Below, one piece after another: positions 36,251 to 44,578 of a stretch of 64,000 nt of DNA. Numbering within the stretch: the stretch's first letter is position 1; each line of letters opens with the position of its first letter. A program made the position numbers and the translations under genes. The DNA is taken from positions 28,076 to 92,075 of the forward strand of contig CACYQD010000012.1 in assembly GCA_902776475.1 (NCBI GenBank). The letters are read 5' to 3'. This DNA is from an uncultured Prevotellaceae bacterium (GTDB taxonomy: Bacteria > Bacteroidota > Bacteroidia > Bacteroidales > Bacteroidaceae). Under the pieces are notes generated by a model that did no database searches, was not told where the DNA came from, and saw nothing but the letters and a program-made list of their open reading frames with translations.

Positions 36251-38287
36251 ATGAACTTCAAACTGACCTCAAAATACAAACCCACGGGCGACCAGCCCAA
36301 TGCCATCAAAGAACTGACCGAGGGTGTCAACCGCGGCGACAGGGCGCAGGTGCTGCTTGGCGTCACAGGATCCGGCAAGACATTCACCATCGCCAATGTG
36401 ATCGCCAACGTCAACCGTCCCACCCTCATCCTGAGCCACAACAAGACGCTCGCAGCGCAACTCTACGAGGAGATGAAAGGCTTCTTCCCGGAAAATGCCG
36501 TGGAATACTATGTGTCGTACTATGACTACTATCAGCCCGAGGCCTACCTCCCCCACTCCGACACTTACATTGAGAAAGACCTTGCCATCAATGAGGAGAT
36601 CGACCGGCTGCGCCTTTCCGCAGTGTCGGCCCTGCTCAGCGGACGAAAAGACGTGGTGGTGGTCTCATCGGTGTCATGCATCTACGGCATGGGCGGGCCG
36701 ACGGCCATGTCGGAGAGCATCATCCCCCTCCACCGAGGACAGACGCTCAACCGCAACATGCTACTCCGCCATCTGGTCGATGCCCTGTATGTGCGCAATG
36801 ACATTGACTTGCAGCGTGGCAACTTCCGCGTGAAGGGCGACACGGTGGATATCTTCATGGCCTACAGCGACAACGTGCTGCGCGTGACCTTCTGGGATGA
36901 TGAGATCGACAGCATCGAGGAGATCGATCCGGTGACCTACCACCGCCTCGCCACATTCGAGGACTACCAGATTTATCCCGCCAACCTTTTCGTCACCTCC
37001 AAAGAGCAGCAACTGATCGCCATCCGGCAAATCCAGGATGATCTGGTGAAACAGGTGGACTTCTTCAAGGAGATGGGCGACCCCGTCAAGGCACAGCGCA
37101 TCAAGGAGCGGGTGGAATACGACATGGAGATGATCAAGGAACTGGGCCATTGTTCCGGCATAGAAAACTATTCCCGTTATTTCGACGGAAGACAAGCCGG
37201 AGAACGGCCATACTGCCTGCTTGACTTCTTCCCCGATGACTTCCTGATGGTGATTGACGAGAGTCATGTCAGCGTCCCCCAACTCAATGCGATGTACGGA
37301 GGCGACAGAGCCCGCAAGACCAACCTTGTGGAATACGGATTCAGGTTGCCCGCCGCCTTCGACAACCGTCCGTTGAGATTCGAGGAATTCCAGTCCATGG
37401 TCCACCAGGTCATCTATGTCTCCGCCACACCCGCCGACTTTGAACTGGCAGAGGCGGAGGGTGTCATCGTCGAACAGCTGATCCGTCCCACCGGACTGCT
37501 CGACCCTGACATCGAGGTGCGCCCCAGCGAGAACCAGATCGATGACCTGATGGACGAAATCCTCACGCGCATCAAGCGCGACGAAAGGGTACTCACCACG
37601 ACGCTCACCAAACGGATGGCAGAGGAACTGACCGAATACCTGCTCAACAACGGGGTGCGGGCCAACTACATCCACAGCGACGTGGGAACCCTCGACAGGG
37701 TGAAGATCATGAGCGACTTCCGGGCAGGCGTCTTCGATGTCCTCGTAGGCGTCAACCTCCTGCGCGAGGGACTGGACTTGCCCGAGGTGTCGCTGGTGGC
37801 TATCATCGACGCCGACAAGGAAGGATTCCTGAGGAGCCACAGGTCTCTCACCCAGACCGCAGGCCGCGCCGCCCGCAACGTCAACGGCAAAGTCATCATG
37901 TACGCCGACACCATCACGGAGAGCATGCAGCGCACCATCGACGAGACCGTCCGCCGCCGGACCATCCAGATGCAATACAACGAGGAGCATCACATCACCC
38001 CGACACAGATCGTGAAGGAAGTGAAGGGTGCCTTGGGCCGGCACACCCCCACCCTGCCCGATACGACCGTCAAAGGTTATGGCGACGCTTACATCGAACC
38101 CGACAGCAGCCGTATGGTGGCCGACCCCGTCATGCAGCAGATGAACAGCGAGGAATTGTCCGTTGCCATCGCCGAGAGCACCCGGCTGATGAACGAGGCT
38201 GCCAAACGGCTCGACTTCCTCCAGGCTGCCCAATACCGCGACGAGGTGCTCCGCCTCACCCAACTCCAGGAAGAGAAGAAAGGATGA
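36251..38287 (+). CDS. uvrB: Excinuclease ABC subunit B
   Basis: The DNA-damage recognition helicase of nucleotide excision repair, loaded by UvrA and partner of UvrC. The 678-residue protein begins MNFKLTSKYKPTGDQPNAI. Walker A is LGVTGSGKTFTIAN, the DNA-inserting beta-hairpin is in YVSYYDYYQPEAYLP, the DEAD-like box is MVIDESHV, helicase motif VI is QTAGRAARN, and the C-terminal UVR motif (AAKRLDFLQAAQYRDEV) is present. An in-frame ATG at 36203 lies in the promoter and is rejected. Confidence 0.97.
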   Translation: MNFKLTSKYKPTGDQPNAIKELTEGVNRGDRAQVLLGVTGSGKTFTIANVIANVNRPTLILSHNKTLAAQLYEEMKGFFPENAVEYYVSYYDYYQPEAYLPHSDTYIEKDLAINEEIDRLRLSAVSALLSGRKDVVVVSSVSCIYGMGGPTAMSESIIPLHRGQTLNRNMLLRHLVDALYVRNDIDLQRGNFRVKGDTVDIFMAYSDNVLRVTFWDDEIDSIEEIDPVTYHRLATFEDYQIYPANLFVTSKEQQLIAIRQIQDDLVKQVDFFKEMGDPVKAQRIKERVEYDMEMIKELGHCSGIENYSRYFDGRQAGERPYCLLDFFPDDFLMVIDESHVSVPQLNAMYGGDRARKTNLVEYGFRLPAAFDNRPLRFEEFQSMVHQVIYVSATPADFELAEAEGVIVEQLIRPTGLLDPDIEVRPSENQIDDLMDEILTRIKRDERVLTTTLTKRMAEELTEYLLNNGVRANYIHSDVGTLDRVKIMSDFRAGVFDVLVGVNLLREGLDLPEVSLVAIIDADKEGFLRSHRSLTQTAGRAARNVNGKVIMYADTITESMQRTIDETVRRRTIQMQYNEEHHITPTQIVKEVKGALGRHTPTLPDTTVKGYGDAYIEPDSSRMVADPVMQQMNSEELSVAIAESTRLMNEAAKRLDFLQAAQYRDEVLRLTQLQEEKKG

Positions 38288-38345
38288 TGAAAAAACAAGA
38301 ATCGTTAATCTTCCCAAAACATTCGTTTATATCCGCGATTATTCG

Positions 38346-38353
38346 TAATTTTG
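38346..38353 (+). promoter_or_regulatory. Promoter -7 element of the exported DUF4468-like gene
   Basis: TAATTTTG matches TAnnTTTG, 25 bases before the ATG at 38379. Confidence 0.55.
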
Positions 38354-38378
38354 TCGATTGAAATCAAAAACAAGCATC

Positions 38379-39017
38379 ATGATAAGGAAAACGATTATAG
38401 CCATCGCCCTCTGTCTGCCACTGTTGGCCATGGGACAGAACGAATGGGAGGTGCCCACCGATGCCCAGAGCAACAAGGCCCAACAAGCGCATTCCGACAA
38501 GGAATACCCCTACAAGAAATACCTGGGACCCGTGGTGCCCGAAGTCAACGGGGAAGTCGTGTTCGAAAAAACGTTCACCAACAACAAGAGCGCTGACGAA
38601 AACTACACCACCATGCTCAATTTCCTCACCGGCATGACGGCAGAGGACGGTCAACTTGACAAGAGCAAGGTCTCGCTCGTCAACAAGAAAGACCACGCCA
38701 TCATCTGCCACTTCGAGGAATGGATGACCTTTAGGTCAACTCTCCTCTCCCTCGACCGCACCCGTTTCATTTACACCCTTGTGGCTGAGAGCAGCGATAA
38801 CAAGGTGAAAGTGAAGATCTTCCGCATCAGTTACTGGTACAACGAACTCCAGGACGGCGGCGAGCATTTCCAAGCCGAGGAATGGATCACAGACAAATGG
38901 GCGCTCAACAAGAAGAAGACCCGTCTGGCCAAGATATCCGGCAAATTCCGCAGGAAAACCGTGGACAGGGTGGAGACCATCTTCGACAACATCCAGACCA
39001 TTCTCAACATCCAATAA
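38379..39017 (+). CDS. Exported protein, DUF4468-like
   Basis: A 212-residue protein with a signal peptide (MIRKTIIAIALCLPLLAMGQ). The mature part has alternating strands and helices, with GEVVFEKTFTNNKSADENYT early and FRISYWYNELQDGGEHFQAE later, a layout similar to the TBP-like DUF4468 domain of Bacteroidetes envelope proteins. That assignment is tentative. The start at 38379 is preferred over an in-frame TTG at 38358. It heads a short rightward operon with the small membrane protein and the putative porin. Confidence 0.7.
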   Translation: MIRKTIIAIALCLPLLAMGQNEWEVPTDAQSNKAQQAHSDKEYPYKKYLGPVVPEVNGEVVFEKTFTNNKSADENYTTMLNFLTGMTAEDGQLDKSKVSLVNKKDHAIICHFEEWMTFRSTLLSLDRTRFIYTLVAESSDNKVKVKIFRISYWYNELQDGGEHFQAEEWITDKWALNKKKTRLAKISGKFRRKTVDRVETIFDNIQTILNIQ

Positions 39018-39020
39018 GCC

Positions 39021-39263
39021 ATGAGACCCATCGACACCAACGAACCCGAGAACGAAAAACTGCCGGTCGGACGCAGAGGCCACCGCAAATCGGGCAGCGA
39101 CCAACTTCTGGGATTTCGCAACGTGCTCAACATCATCTTCATGCTGCTTGCCATCGTGGGAGTGGTCGTCTACGTATGGGTAGACAGCACCATCGGCACC
39201 TACATCGTACTGGCCGGCATGGGATTCAAGATGGTGGAGTGCTGCATCAGGATGCTCAGATAG
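39021..39263 (+). CDS. Small membrane protein of unknown function
   Basis: An 80-residue protein starting 3 bases after the previous stop. A polar, proline- and glutamate-containing N-terminus is followed by two hydrophobic helices (VLNIIFMLLAIVGVVVYVWV and TYIVLAGMGFKMVECC). No motif recognised. Position between an exported protein and a porin suggests an envelope role. Confidence 0.7.
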   Translation: MRPIDTNEPENEKLPVGRRGHRKSGSDQLLGFRNVLNIIFMLLAIVGVVVYVWVDSTIGTYIVLAGMGFKMVECCIRMLR

Positions 39264-39294
39264 CACTTCACACCAGTTCAGTTTTCACTTCCGC

Positions 39295-41520
39295 ATGAGA
39301 CACCTCAGAATCACTTTCGTCATCTGTTTCCTGGCAGGGATACTCTCCAGTATCTCCGCCCAGGACTACAATTCAATCAACGAAGACGGAGAAGTGACAC
39401 AGGCCCGCAAGAGAAACCGCAACGACGAGGAGCAAAACAAAAAATCTGAGATTCCACGCGGCATGAGAGTATGGACTGTGGACGAAAAGTTCGGCGACAT
39501 CACCCCTGATGAGCCCGATACCCTCTCCTACATGTTCATGAACACCATCTTCACCACAGGAAAATACGGAGAATACAATACCACGGGCAACCTGGGAGCC
39601 ATCCGGCAGAACCGCATCTTCACCGACCGACCCGACTACGATGACTTCATCTTCGACCACGGATATGACTATTTCCTGACACCTGTCAGCGACTTCCATT
39701 TCACCAGCACCTATTCACCCATCACCAACCTCAGCCTCAACTCGTGTGGCAACCGCACCAACGGAGAGGACCATTTCAAGGCTCTCTTCGCCGTCAATGC
39801 CGGCAAACGAATCGGACTGGGATTCAAGTTCGACTATCTCTACGGACGCGGCTACTATCAGGAGAACAGCGCCTCGCTTTTCAACTACAGCCTCTACGGT
39901 TCTTATCTCGGCGACCGCTATCAAGCTCATTTCCTCCTTTCCACCAACCATCAGAAGCAGACGGAGAACGGCGGTATCACCAATGATGACTACATCACCA
40001 GTCCCGAGCGTTTCAATGACAGCTACACCACCGCGGAGATTCCGACCATGCTGGAACGCAACTGGAACCGCAACGACAACCTGCACCTCTTCTACACCCA
40101 CCGGTACAGTTTCGGATTCAACCGCAAAGTGCCCATGACCGAAGAGGAAATCAAAGCAAGGAAATTCGCCATAGCGTCGCAGAAGGAAAACAATGCCAAG
40201 AAAGCCAAGGAAGAGGCGCGCCGCCAGGCAGAGAAGGAAGACCGGGAGTTTGACGAGGAGGAATATGACCGCCAGGCCGCCGAAGATGCCAAGAACGCTA
40301 CCGACACCACACCGAGCGACACCACATGGACCAAAAACGAGTATGTGCCGGTGACCAGTTTCATCCACACCGCCAAGTTTGACAACTCCAACCGCATCTA
40401 CCAGGCATACTATACACCGGAGAATTATTATGCCGACACCTTCAACACCCTCTCACGATATGAGGGCGACAGCCTCTACGACAAGACGAGGCACACCATC
40501 TTGCAGAACACCTTCGCCATCGCCCTGCTGGAAGGATTCAACAAATATGCCAAAGCCGGTCTGAAAGGTTTCCTCACTCATGAGTTCAAACAATACACCC
40601 TGCCCGACATGGAGACGATGTCCAGGAGTTATAACGAACAGAGTCTCTTTGCAGGTGGCCAGATCAGCAAGACCGAAGGCAACACGGTCCATTACAACGC
40701 TACGGGAGAAATCGCTGTAGCTGGTGCGAGTCTCGGTGATTACTTCATCGATGCTACCGCAGACCTCAATTTCCCACTGTTTGGCGACACCATCCAGTTG
40801 GCCGCCGACGGGTTCATCCATCATTACGCACCCACGTTCTACTATACCAAATACCACTCCCGGCATTTCTGGTGGGATAATGATGACATGAAAAGTGTCT
40901 TCCACACCCGGGTGCAGGGACGTTTCTCACTCCAGCGCACCAAGACCCAACTCCGGGTGGCTGTCAATGACATCAGCAATTACGTCTATTTCGGCACCAG
41001 CTATACCGTCAGCGGCGACCAGCGGCTCTACAATGCCGCTTTCGCCCGGCAAAGTTCCAAAAACATCAGCGTGCTCACCGCCTCGCTTGACCAAAAGTTC
41101 AGATTAGGGCCTGTCAACCTCGAAGCACAGGTCACCTACCAGAAGTCAACCCACAAGGACATCATCCCAGTACCCGCGCTCAACGCATACGCAAACCTGT
41201 ATCTCCGCTTCAAGATCGCACATGTGCTGGACTGCGACCTGGGTGCCGATGCAAGGTATTTCACCAAATACTATGCTCCCGACTTCGTGCCGGGCATCGC
41301 ACAATTCGCCGTTCAGGAGAACGAGGAGAGCAAGGTGGAACTGGGCAATTACCCCATTGTCAATGTGTATGCCAACTTCTTCCTCAAGCATGCCCGTTTC
41401 TTCGTGATGATGAGCCACGTCAACCACTCGGGTGACGGCGGCAACGCATTTCTCGTTCCCCACTATCCCATCAACCAAAGGGTGTTCCGCTTCGGCATCT
41501 CCTGGAATTTCTTCAATTAA
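39295..41520 (+). CDS. Putative outer-membrane porin with a charged helical insertion
   Basis: A 741-residue beta-barrel protein with a signal peptide (ending LSSISAQ) and the pattern of the Bacteroidetes putative porin family, including TGNLGAIRQNRIFTDRP and TFYYTKYHSRHFWWDND; the C-terminus RFGISWNFFN ends near an aromatic-rich strand as expected for a barrel. Residues about 281-345 are unusual: a run of Glu, Lys, Arg and Ala (for example AKKAKEEARRQAEKEDREFD) predicted to form a long charged helix, followed by a Thr/Asp-rich link. This would project from the barrel as a loop. The preceding two small genes are probably co-transcribed. Confidence 0.8.
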   Translation: MRHLRITFVICFLAGILSSISAQDYNSINEDGEVTQARKRNRNDEEQNKKSEIPRGMRVWTVDEKFGDITPDEPDTLSYMFMNTIFTTGKYGEYNTTGNLGAIRQNRIFTDRPDYDDFIFDHGYDYFLTPVSDFHFTSTYSPITNLSLNSCGNRTNGEDHFKALFAVNAGKRIGLGFKFDYLYGRGYYQENSASLFNYSLYGSYLGDRYQAHFLLSTNHQKQTENGGITNDDYITSPERFNDSYTTAEIPTMLERNWNRNDNLHLFYTHRYSFGFNRKVPMTEEEIKARKFAIASQKENNAKKAKEEARRQAEKEDREFDEEEYDRQAAEDAKNATDTTPSDTTWTKNEYVPVTSFIHTAKFDNSNRIYQAYYTPENYYADTFNTLSRYEGDSLYDKTRHTILQNTFAIALLEGFNKYAKAGLKGFLTHEFKQYTLPDMETMSRSYNEQSLFAGGQISKTEGNTVHYNATGEIAVAGASLGDYFIDATADLNFPLFGDTIQLAADGFIHHYAPTFYYTKYHSRHFWWDNDDMKSVFHTRVQGRFSLQRTKTQLRVAVNDISNYVYFGTSYTVSGDQRLYNAAFARQSSKNISVLTASLDQKFRLGPVNLEAQVTYQKSTHKDIIPVPALNAYANLYLRFKIAHVLDCDLGADARYFTKYYAPDFVPGIAQFAVQENEESKVELGNYPIVNVYANFFLKHARFFVMMSHVNHSGDGGNAFLVPHYPINQRVFRFGISWNFFN

Positions 41521-41544
41521 GTCGCTGAAATCAAATCGCCGAGA

Positions 41545-42198
41545 TCAAGTCTCAGAATCGGCTGGCTGACTTTCCTCAGCAAACAAGCGGTCGAAAAGGG
41601 GACGCATTTTTGCCGGGTCGGCGATATATTCCCTCAGACAGTTGAGCTTTTTCTCGTTGTCGGACCCCGGCAACCACAATTTGATGTAGCCATGGACTGA
41701 ATACTTGTTGTCCATGTGCTCCATAAACCGTTGCCAATGTTCCTCCTTATCCTTCTCTGGATAATGGTTCAGCCCGAAATCTATCGTGCGCCGGATGACA
41801 GTCTCAGGATCAAGGTCACGGTCGGCCTCAGCCACAATCTTGCCATAAATGGAACGGGGGGCATGAGAGGCGGAGGCGCGATGGTCCTCCACAGCCTCTT
41901 TCATCACATTGAGCTGGGCGGACGAGAACCATTTCTGCAAACGCCGGTCAGTCGCGAGGATCTTTCCGCTGGTGATGTGGTGAACTGCCCGTGGACCCTC
42001 CAGTCCCAAATCATGATAGGCGGCTATGACGTAGGACATGTTGACATCGGCACCAAACCTCCGTGCCAATTGGATGGAACTTCGGATGACGCTGTTGGCA
42101 TGGGCAAGGTTATGGGCTTTATCAAAGGCGTTGTAACGAGGCAGAATGTTCCTCTCCACAAACTCCATCAGGTCAAGGCTAACATTGTTGTCAATCAT
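41545..42198 (-). CDS. HD-domain hydrolase
   Basis: A 217-residue HD-superfamily protein. Metal ligands are visible as His in KAHNLAHANSVI, the HD pair in AAYHDLGLEGP and a later His in VEDHRAS; Asp occurs in AEADRDLD. Such proteins act as phosphohydrolases on nucleotides or related phosphates; the substrate is unknown. Converges on the porin gene with a 24-base gap and is divergent from the RluA gene. Confidence 0.85.
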   Translation of the reverse strand: MIDNNVSLDLMEFVERNILPRYNAFDKAHNLAHANSVIRSSIQLARRFGADVNMSYVIAAYHDLGLEGPRAVHHITSGKILATDRRLQKWFSSAQLNVMKEAVEDHRASASHAPRSIYGKIVAEADRDLDPETVIRRTIDFGLNHYPEKDKEEHWQRFMEHMDNKYSVHGYIKLWLPGSDNEKKLNCLREYIADPAKMRPLFDRLFAEESQPADSET

Positions 42199-42258
42199 AC
42201 AGAGGTAAATTTATAAGGAAAAACAGCGGTCACATTACAAATCAGGATATCCCAAGGA

Positions 42259-42266
42259 CAAAGGTA
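42259..42266 (-). promoter_or_regulatory. Promoter -7 element of the HD hydrolase gene
   Basis: Leftward TACCTTTG matches TAnnTTTG, 60 bases before the ATG at 42198. Confidence 0.5.
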
Positions 42267-42310
42267 CGAAAAAAAAGGACTCTTCCGCATACTTCATCGA
42301 TTTTTTTACC

Positions 42311-42318
42311 TAATTTTG
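42311..42318 (+). promoter_or_regulatory. Promoter -7 element of the RluA-family gene, adjacent to the start codon
   Basis: TAATTTTG matches TAnnTTTG and ends 5 bases before the ATG at 42324, leaving almost no leader. Confidence 0.55.
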
Positions 42319-42323
42319 CACCC

Positions 42324-43217
42324 ATGATCAAGAGAAATTTCAATCAAGCGTCTGAATACGACCACTATGTGGTGGATCACGAAGCTCCGCTGCTGGAGTA
42401 TCTTCTCCAGACCATCAAGGGACAGAGCCGGACAAAAATCAAAGCCACCCTGCAGGGACGTGGCATCAAGGTTGACGGCAAATGCGTCACACAGTTTGAT
42501 TTTCCCCTCCATCCGGGAATGAAGGTGGCCGTCAGCAAGTCGAAGCGCAGCCAGACCTTTAAGAACCGTTTTGTCAAGCTCGTCTATGAGGACCGCTATC
42601 TGGTTGTCGTCGAGAAAGAACCCGGCATCCTCTCCATGGCGGCGGGCCATTCCTCGCTCAATGTGAAATCGGTGCTCGACGATTATTTCCGGAAGTCGCA
42701 GCAACGTTGCCATGCACATGTCGTGCACCGTCTTGACCGCGACACCAGCGGACTGCTGGTCTATGCCAAGGACATGGAGACGGAACAGATTCTGGAGCAC
42801 GACTGGCACAACATCGTCTATGACCGGCGCTATGTGGCCGTGGTATCAGGAGAGATGGAAGAGGACGGCGGCACCATCGCCAACTGGCTGAAGGACAACA
42901 AAGCCTACGTCACCTACTCTTCTCCTGTAGATAACGGCGGGAAATATGCCGTCACCCATTTCCATACCCTTGCCCGGACGACAGAGCACTCTCTGGTGGA
43001 ATTCAAACTGGAGACCGGGCGCAAGAACCAGATCCGCGTGCATGCCGCTGACATGGGACATCCGGTTTGTGGCGACACGAAATACGGCAACGGAGATGAC
43101 CCTGTGCACCGCCTGTGCCTGCATGCTTTCCTGCTTTGTTTCTACCATCCCGTGACACATGAGCGGATGGAATTCGAGACACCGATCCCAACGGCGTTCA
43201 GGTCACTTTTCAAATAA
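42324..43217 (+). CDS. RluA-family RNA pseudouridine synthase
   Basis: Converts specific uridines in structured RNA to pseudouridine. The 297-residue protein has an N-terminal S4-like RNA-binding part (KIKATLQGRGIKVDGK near residues 39-54) and the catalytic motif HRLDRDTSGLLVYAKD, with the active-site Asp after HRL. The late motif TGRKNQIRVHAADMGHPVCG is typical. The exact RNA target (23S rRNA or tRNA site) cannot be told. The 73-residue membrane peptide follows after 25 bases. Confidence 0.93.
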   Translation: MIKRNFNQASEYDHYVVDHEAPLLEYLLQTIKGQSRTKIKATLQGRGIKVDGKCVTQFDFPLHPGMKVAVSKSKRSQTFKNRFVKLVYEDRYLVVVEKEPGILSMAAGHSSLNVKSVLDDYFRKSQQRCHAHVVHRLDRDTSGLLVYAKDMETEQILEHDWHNIVYDRRYVAVVSGEMEEDGGTIANWLKDNKAYVTYSSPVDNGGKYAVTHFHTLARTTEHSLVEFKLETGRKNQIRVHAADMGHPVCGDTKYGNGDDPVHRLCLHAFLLCFYHPVTHERMEFETPIPTAFRSLFK

Positions 43218-43242
43218 CACGAAACTCCCAAAAACTCAACCG

Positions 43243-43464
43243 ATGGAAATACTCAATATCTCAAATCAGGATATCGCATATCTGGTCTTTGCGATAATTG
43301 CCGTGATTGTTGCCTTCATGATTATTAAGAAAGTGGCGGGCTGCCTGATCAAGACGGTGGTATTCGCGATCTTGTTGGCAGTCATGGCTTATCTCTATTA
43401 CCAATATATGGATGGTCACGAAGAACCGGCAGATGAACCTGCCCGAATAGAGATAAGCGAATAA
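43243..43464 (+). CDS. Small membrane peptide
   Basis: A 73-residue protein, start MEILNISNQDIAYLVFAIIA at 43243; the longer frame overlaps the RluA-family gene. Two hydrophobic helices are separated by KKVAGCLIK, and the tail is acidic (DGHEEPADEPARIEISE). Family not recognised. Convergent with menA, 7 bases between stop codons. Confidence 0.62.
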   Translation: MEILNISNQDIAYLVFAIIAVIVAFMIIKKVAGCLIKTVVFAILLAVMAYLYYQYMDGHEEPADEPARIEISE

Positions 43465-43466
43465 TC

Positions 43467-43499
43467 ACTCGTCACAGCAACAGTCCGATGGTGACGAGT
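43467..43499. terminator. Hairpin between convergent small membrane gene and menA
   Basis: ACTCGTCAC (43467-43475) pairs perfectly with GTGACGAGT (43491-43499). It overlaps the 3' end of menA and may end both genes. There is no strong T run. Confidence 0.4.
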
Positions 43500-44377
43500 A
43501 TGCCATAAATAAAAATGTTACGGGCATTCTCTCCAAGTATGCCATTCAAGCGCGTCCCACTGCCGATGCCCACCATACGCCGATAGGTAGCGGCATGAAG
43601 CAAAAGATACAGGAAAGGCAAGATGAAGGCCCACATGCTGCCATGTGACAGATGAATGATGCCCAACAGACAGGCGACGGCTCCCAAACCCAGGAAAAGC
43701 CATTCGGTTGACTTTTTCCCTATTCTGACGACCAAGGTCACTTTTCCTGTACGGCGGTCATTGTCGCGGTCACGGTAGTTGTTGACCACCAAGAGTGTGT
43801 CAACCACCAAGCCACAAGCCAAAGAGGCGGTCAGCACGTCCAAGGTCATCCGCCCGGTTTGAATATAATAAGTGGCGCAAACCGGCACAATACCGAAGAA
43901 GACCAGCACCAGCAAATCTCCAAGACCCAGATAGGACAAATGCGTGGTATAGAGGAAACAGAACACCACGCACAACAAACCTATGCCCACCATGGGCCAT
44001 CCGCCATAGATGACCAGTGGAAGGCCGATGAGACAGGCCAGGACTGTGGTGAGAAGTATGGCACGCCGCATCGCGGCAAGCGTAACCCATCCCTGAGCAC
44101 AGGCGCGCTTGGGACCGAGTCTGAGTTCATCGTCCGTGCCTTTCTTGAAGTCAAAATAATCGTTGATGAGATTGGCATCAATCTGCATGACAAATGCAAA
44201 CAACATGCAGAGGATGGCCGGAACGATCTGAAAGGCGCCGGATGTCTCGGAGAGATCCCTCCAGGCCAGAGCCAAGGCAATCATGACGGGCACGGCAGCA
44301 CCCGTCAAGGTTTTCGGTCTTGATGCCAAAAGCCACGCCCGGGCTGAATTGATTTTTACTGTTTGTTCTGTCTTCAT
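43472..44377 (-). CDS. menA: 1,4-dihydroxy-2-naphthoate polyprenyltransferase
   Basis: An inner-membrane UbiA-family prenyltransferase that attaches the isoprenoid tail in menaquinone synthesis. The 301-residue protein has about 8-9 hydrophobic helices and both aspartate-rich motifs: NLINDYFDFKKGTDD and NNYRDRDNDRRTGK, the latter characteristic of MenA. It starts MKTEQTVKINSARAWLLASR with SRPKTL typical of the family. It is linked functionally to dxs in the same window, since the tail derives from the MEP pathway. Its promoter ends 7 bases before the ATG. Confidence 0.93.
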   Translation of the reverse strand: MKTEQTVKINSARAWLLASRPKTLTGAAVPVMIALALAWRDLSETSGAFQIVPAILCMLFAFVMQIDANLINDYFDFKKGTDDELRLGPKRACAQGWVTLAAMRRAILLTTVLACLIGLPLVIYGGWPMVGIGLLCVVFCFLYTTHLSYLGLGDLLVLVFFGIVPVCATYYIQTGRMTLDVLTASLACGLVVDTLLVVNNYRDRDNDRRTGKVTLVVRIGKKSTEWLFLGLGAVACLLGIIHLSHGSMWAFILPFLYLLLHAATYRRMVGIGSGTRLNGILGENARNIFIYGILVTIGLLL

Positions 44378-44384
44378 CGGTGTG

Positions 44385-44392
44385 CAAAAATA
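44385..44392 (-). promoter_or_regulatory. Promoter -7 element of menA, adjacent to the start codon
   Basis: Leftward TATTTTTG matches TAnnTTTG; 7 bases separate its end from the ATG at 44377. Confidence 0.5.
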
Positions 44393-44480
44393 GACAAAAT
44401 AATCGATTTTCTGCCATGAAAGCGGTAAAAATGACGAAAAAAGACATGTATGAACCGCATTCCCACAAGGACTTGGGTAT

Positions 44481-44540
44481 CATAAAAGAAAAGAGTTTTT
44501 CCCAAAGCCGCCAATCATTGACAACTATGGGAAAAACTCT
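44481..44540 (-). terminator. Intrinsic terminator of the pyrG-purF-carAB'-asnB operon
   Basis: Perfect 13-bp arms AGAGTTTTTCCCA (44492-44504) and TGGGAAAAACTCT (44528-44540) with a 23-base loop; on the leftward strand the hairpin is followed by TTTCTTTTATG. It lies 38 bases past the asnB stop. Confidence 0.75.
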
Positions 44541-44578
44541 GCTAAAGGAAGAAAACCCGTGGAATAATAGGCTGAGGA

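Noticed and set aside
36761-38317. 518-codon open frame antisense to uvrB
   Set aside because: Entirely inside the uvrB frame on the opposite strand with no protein-like features; a shadow of GC-rich codons.
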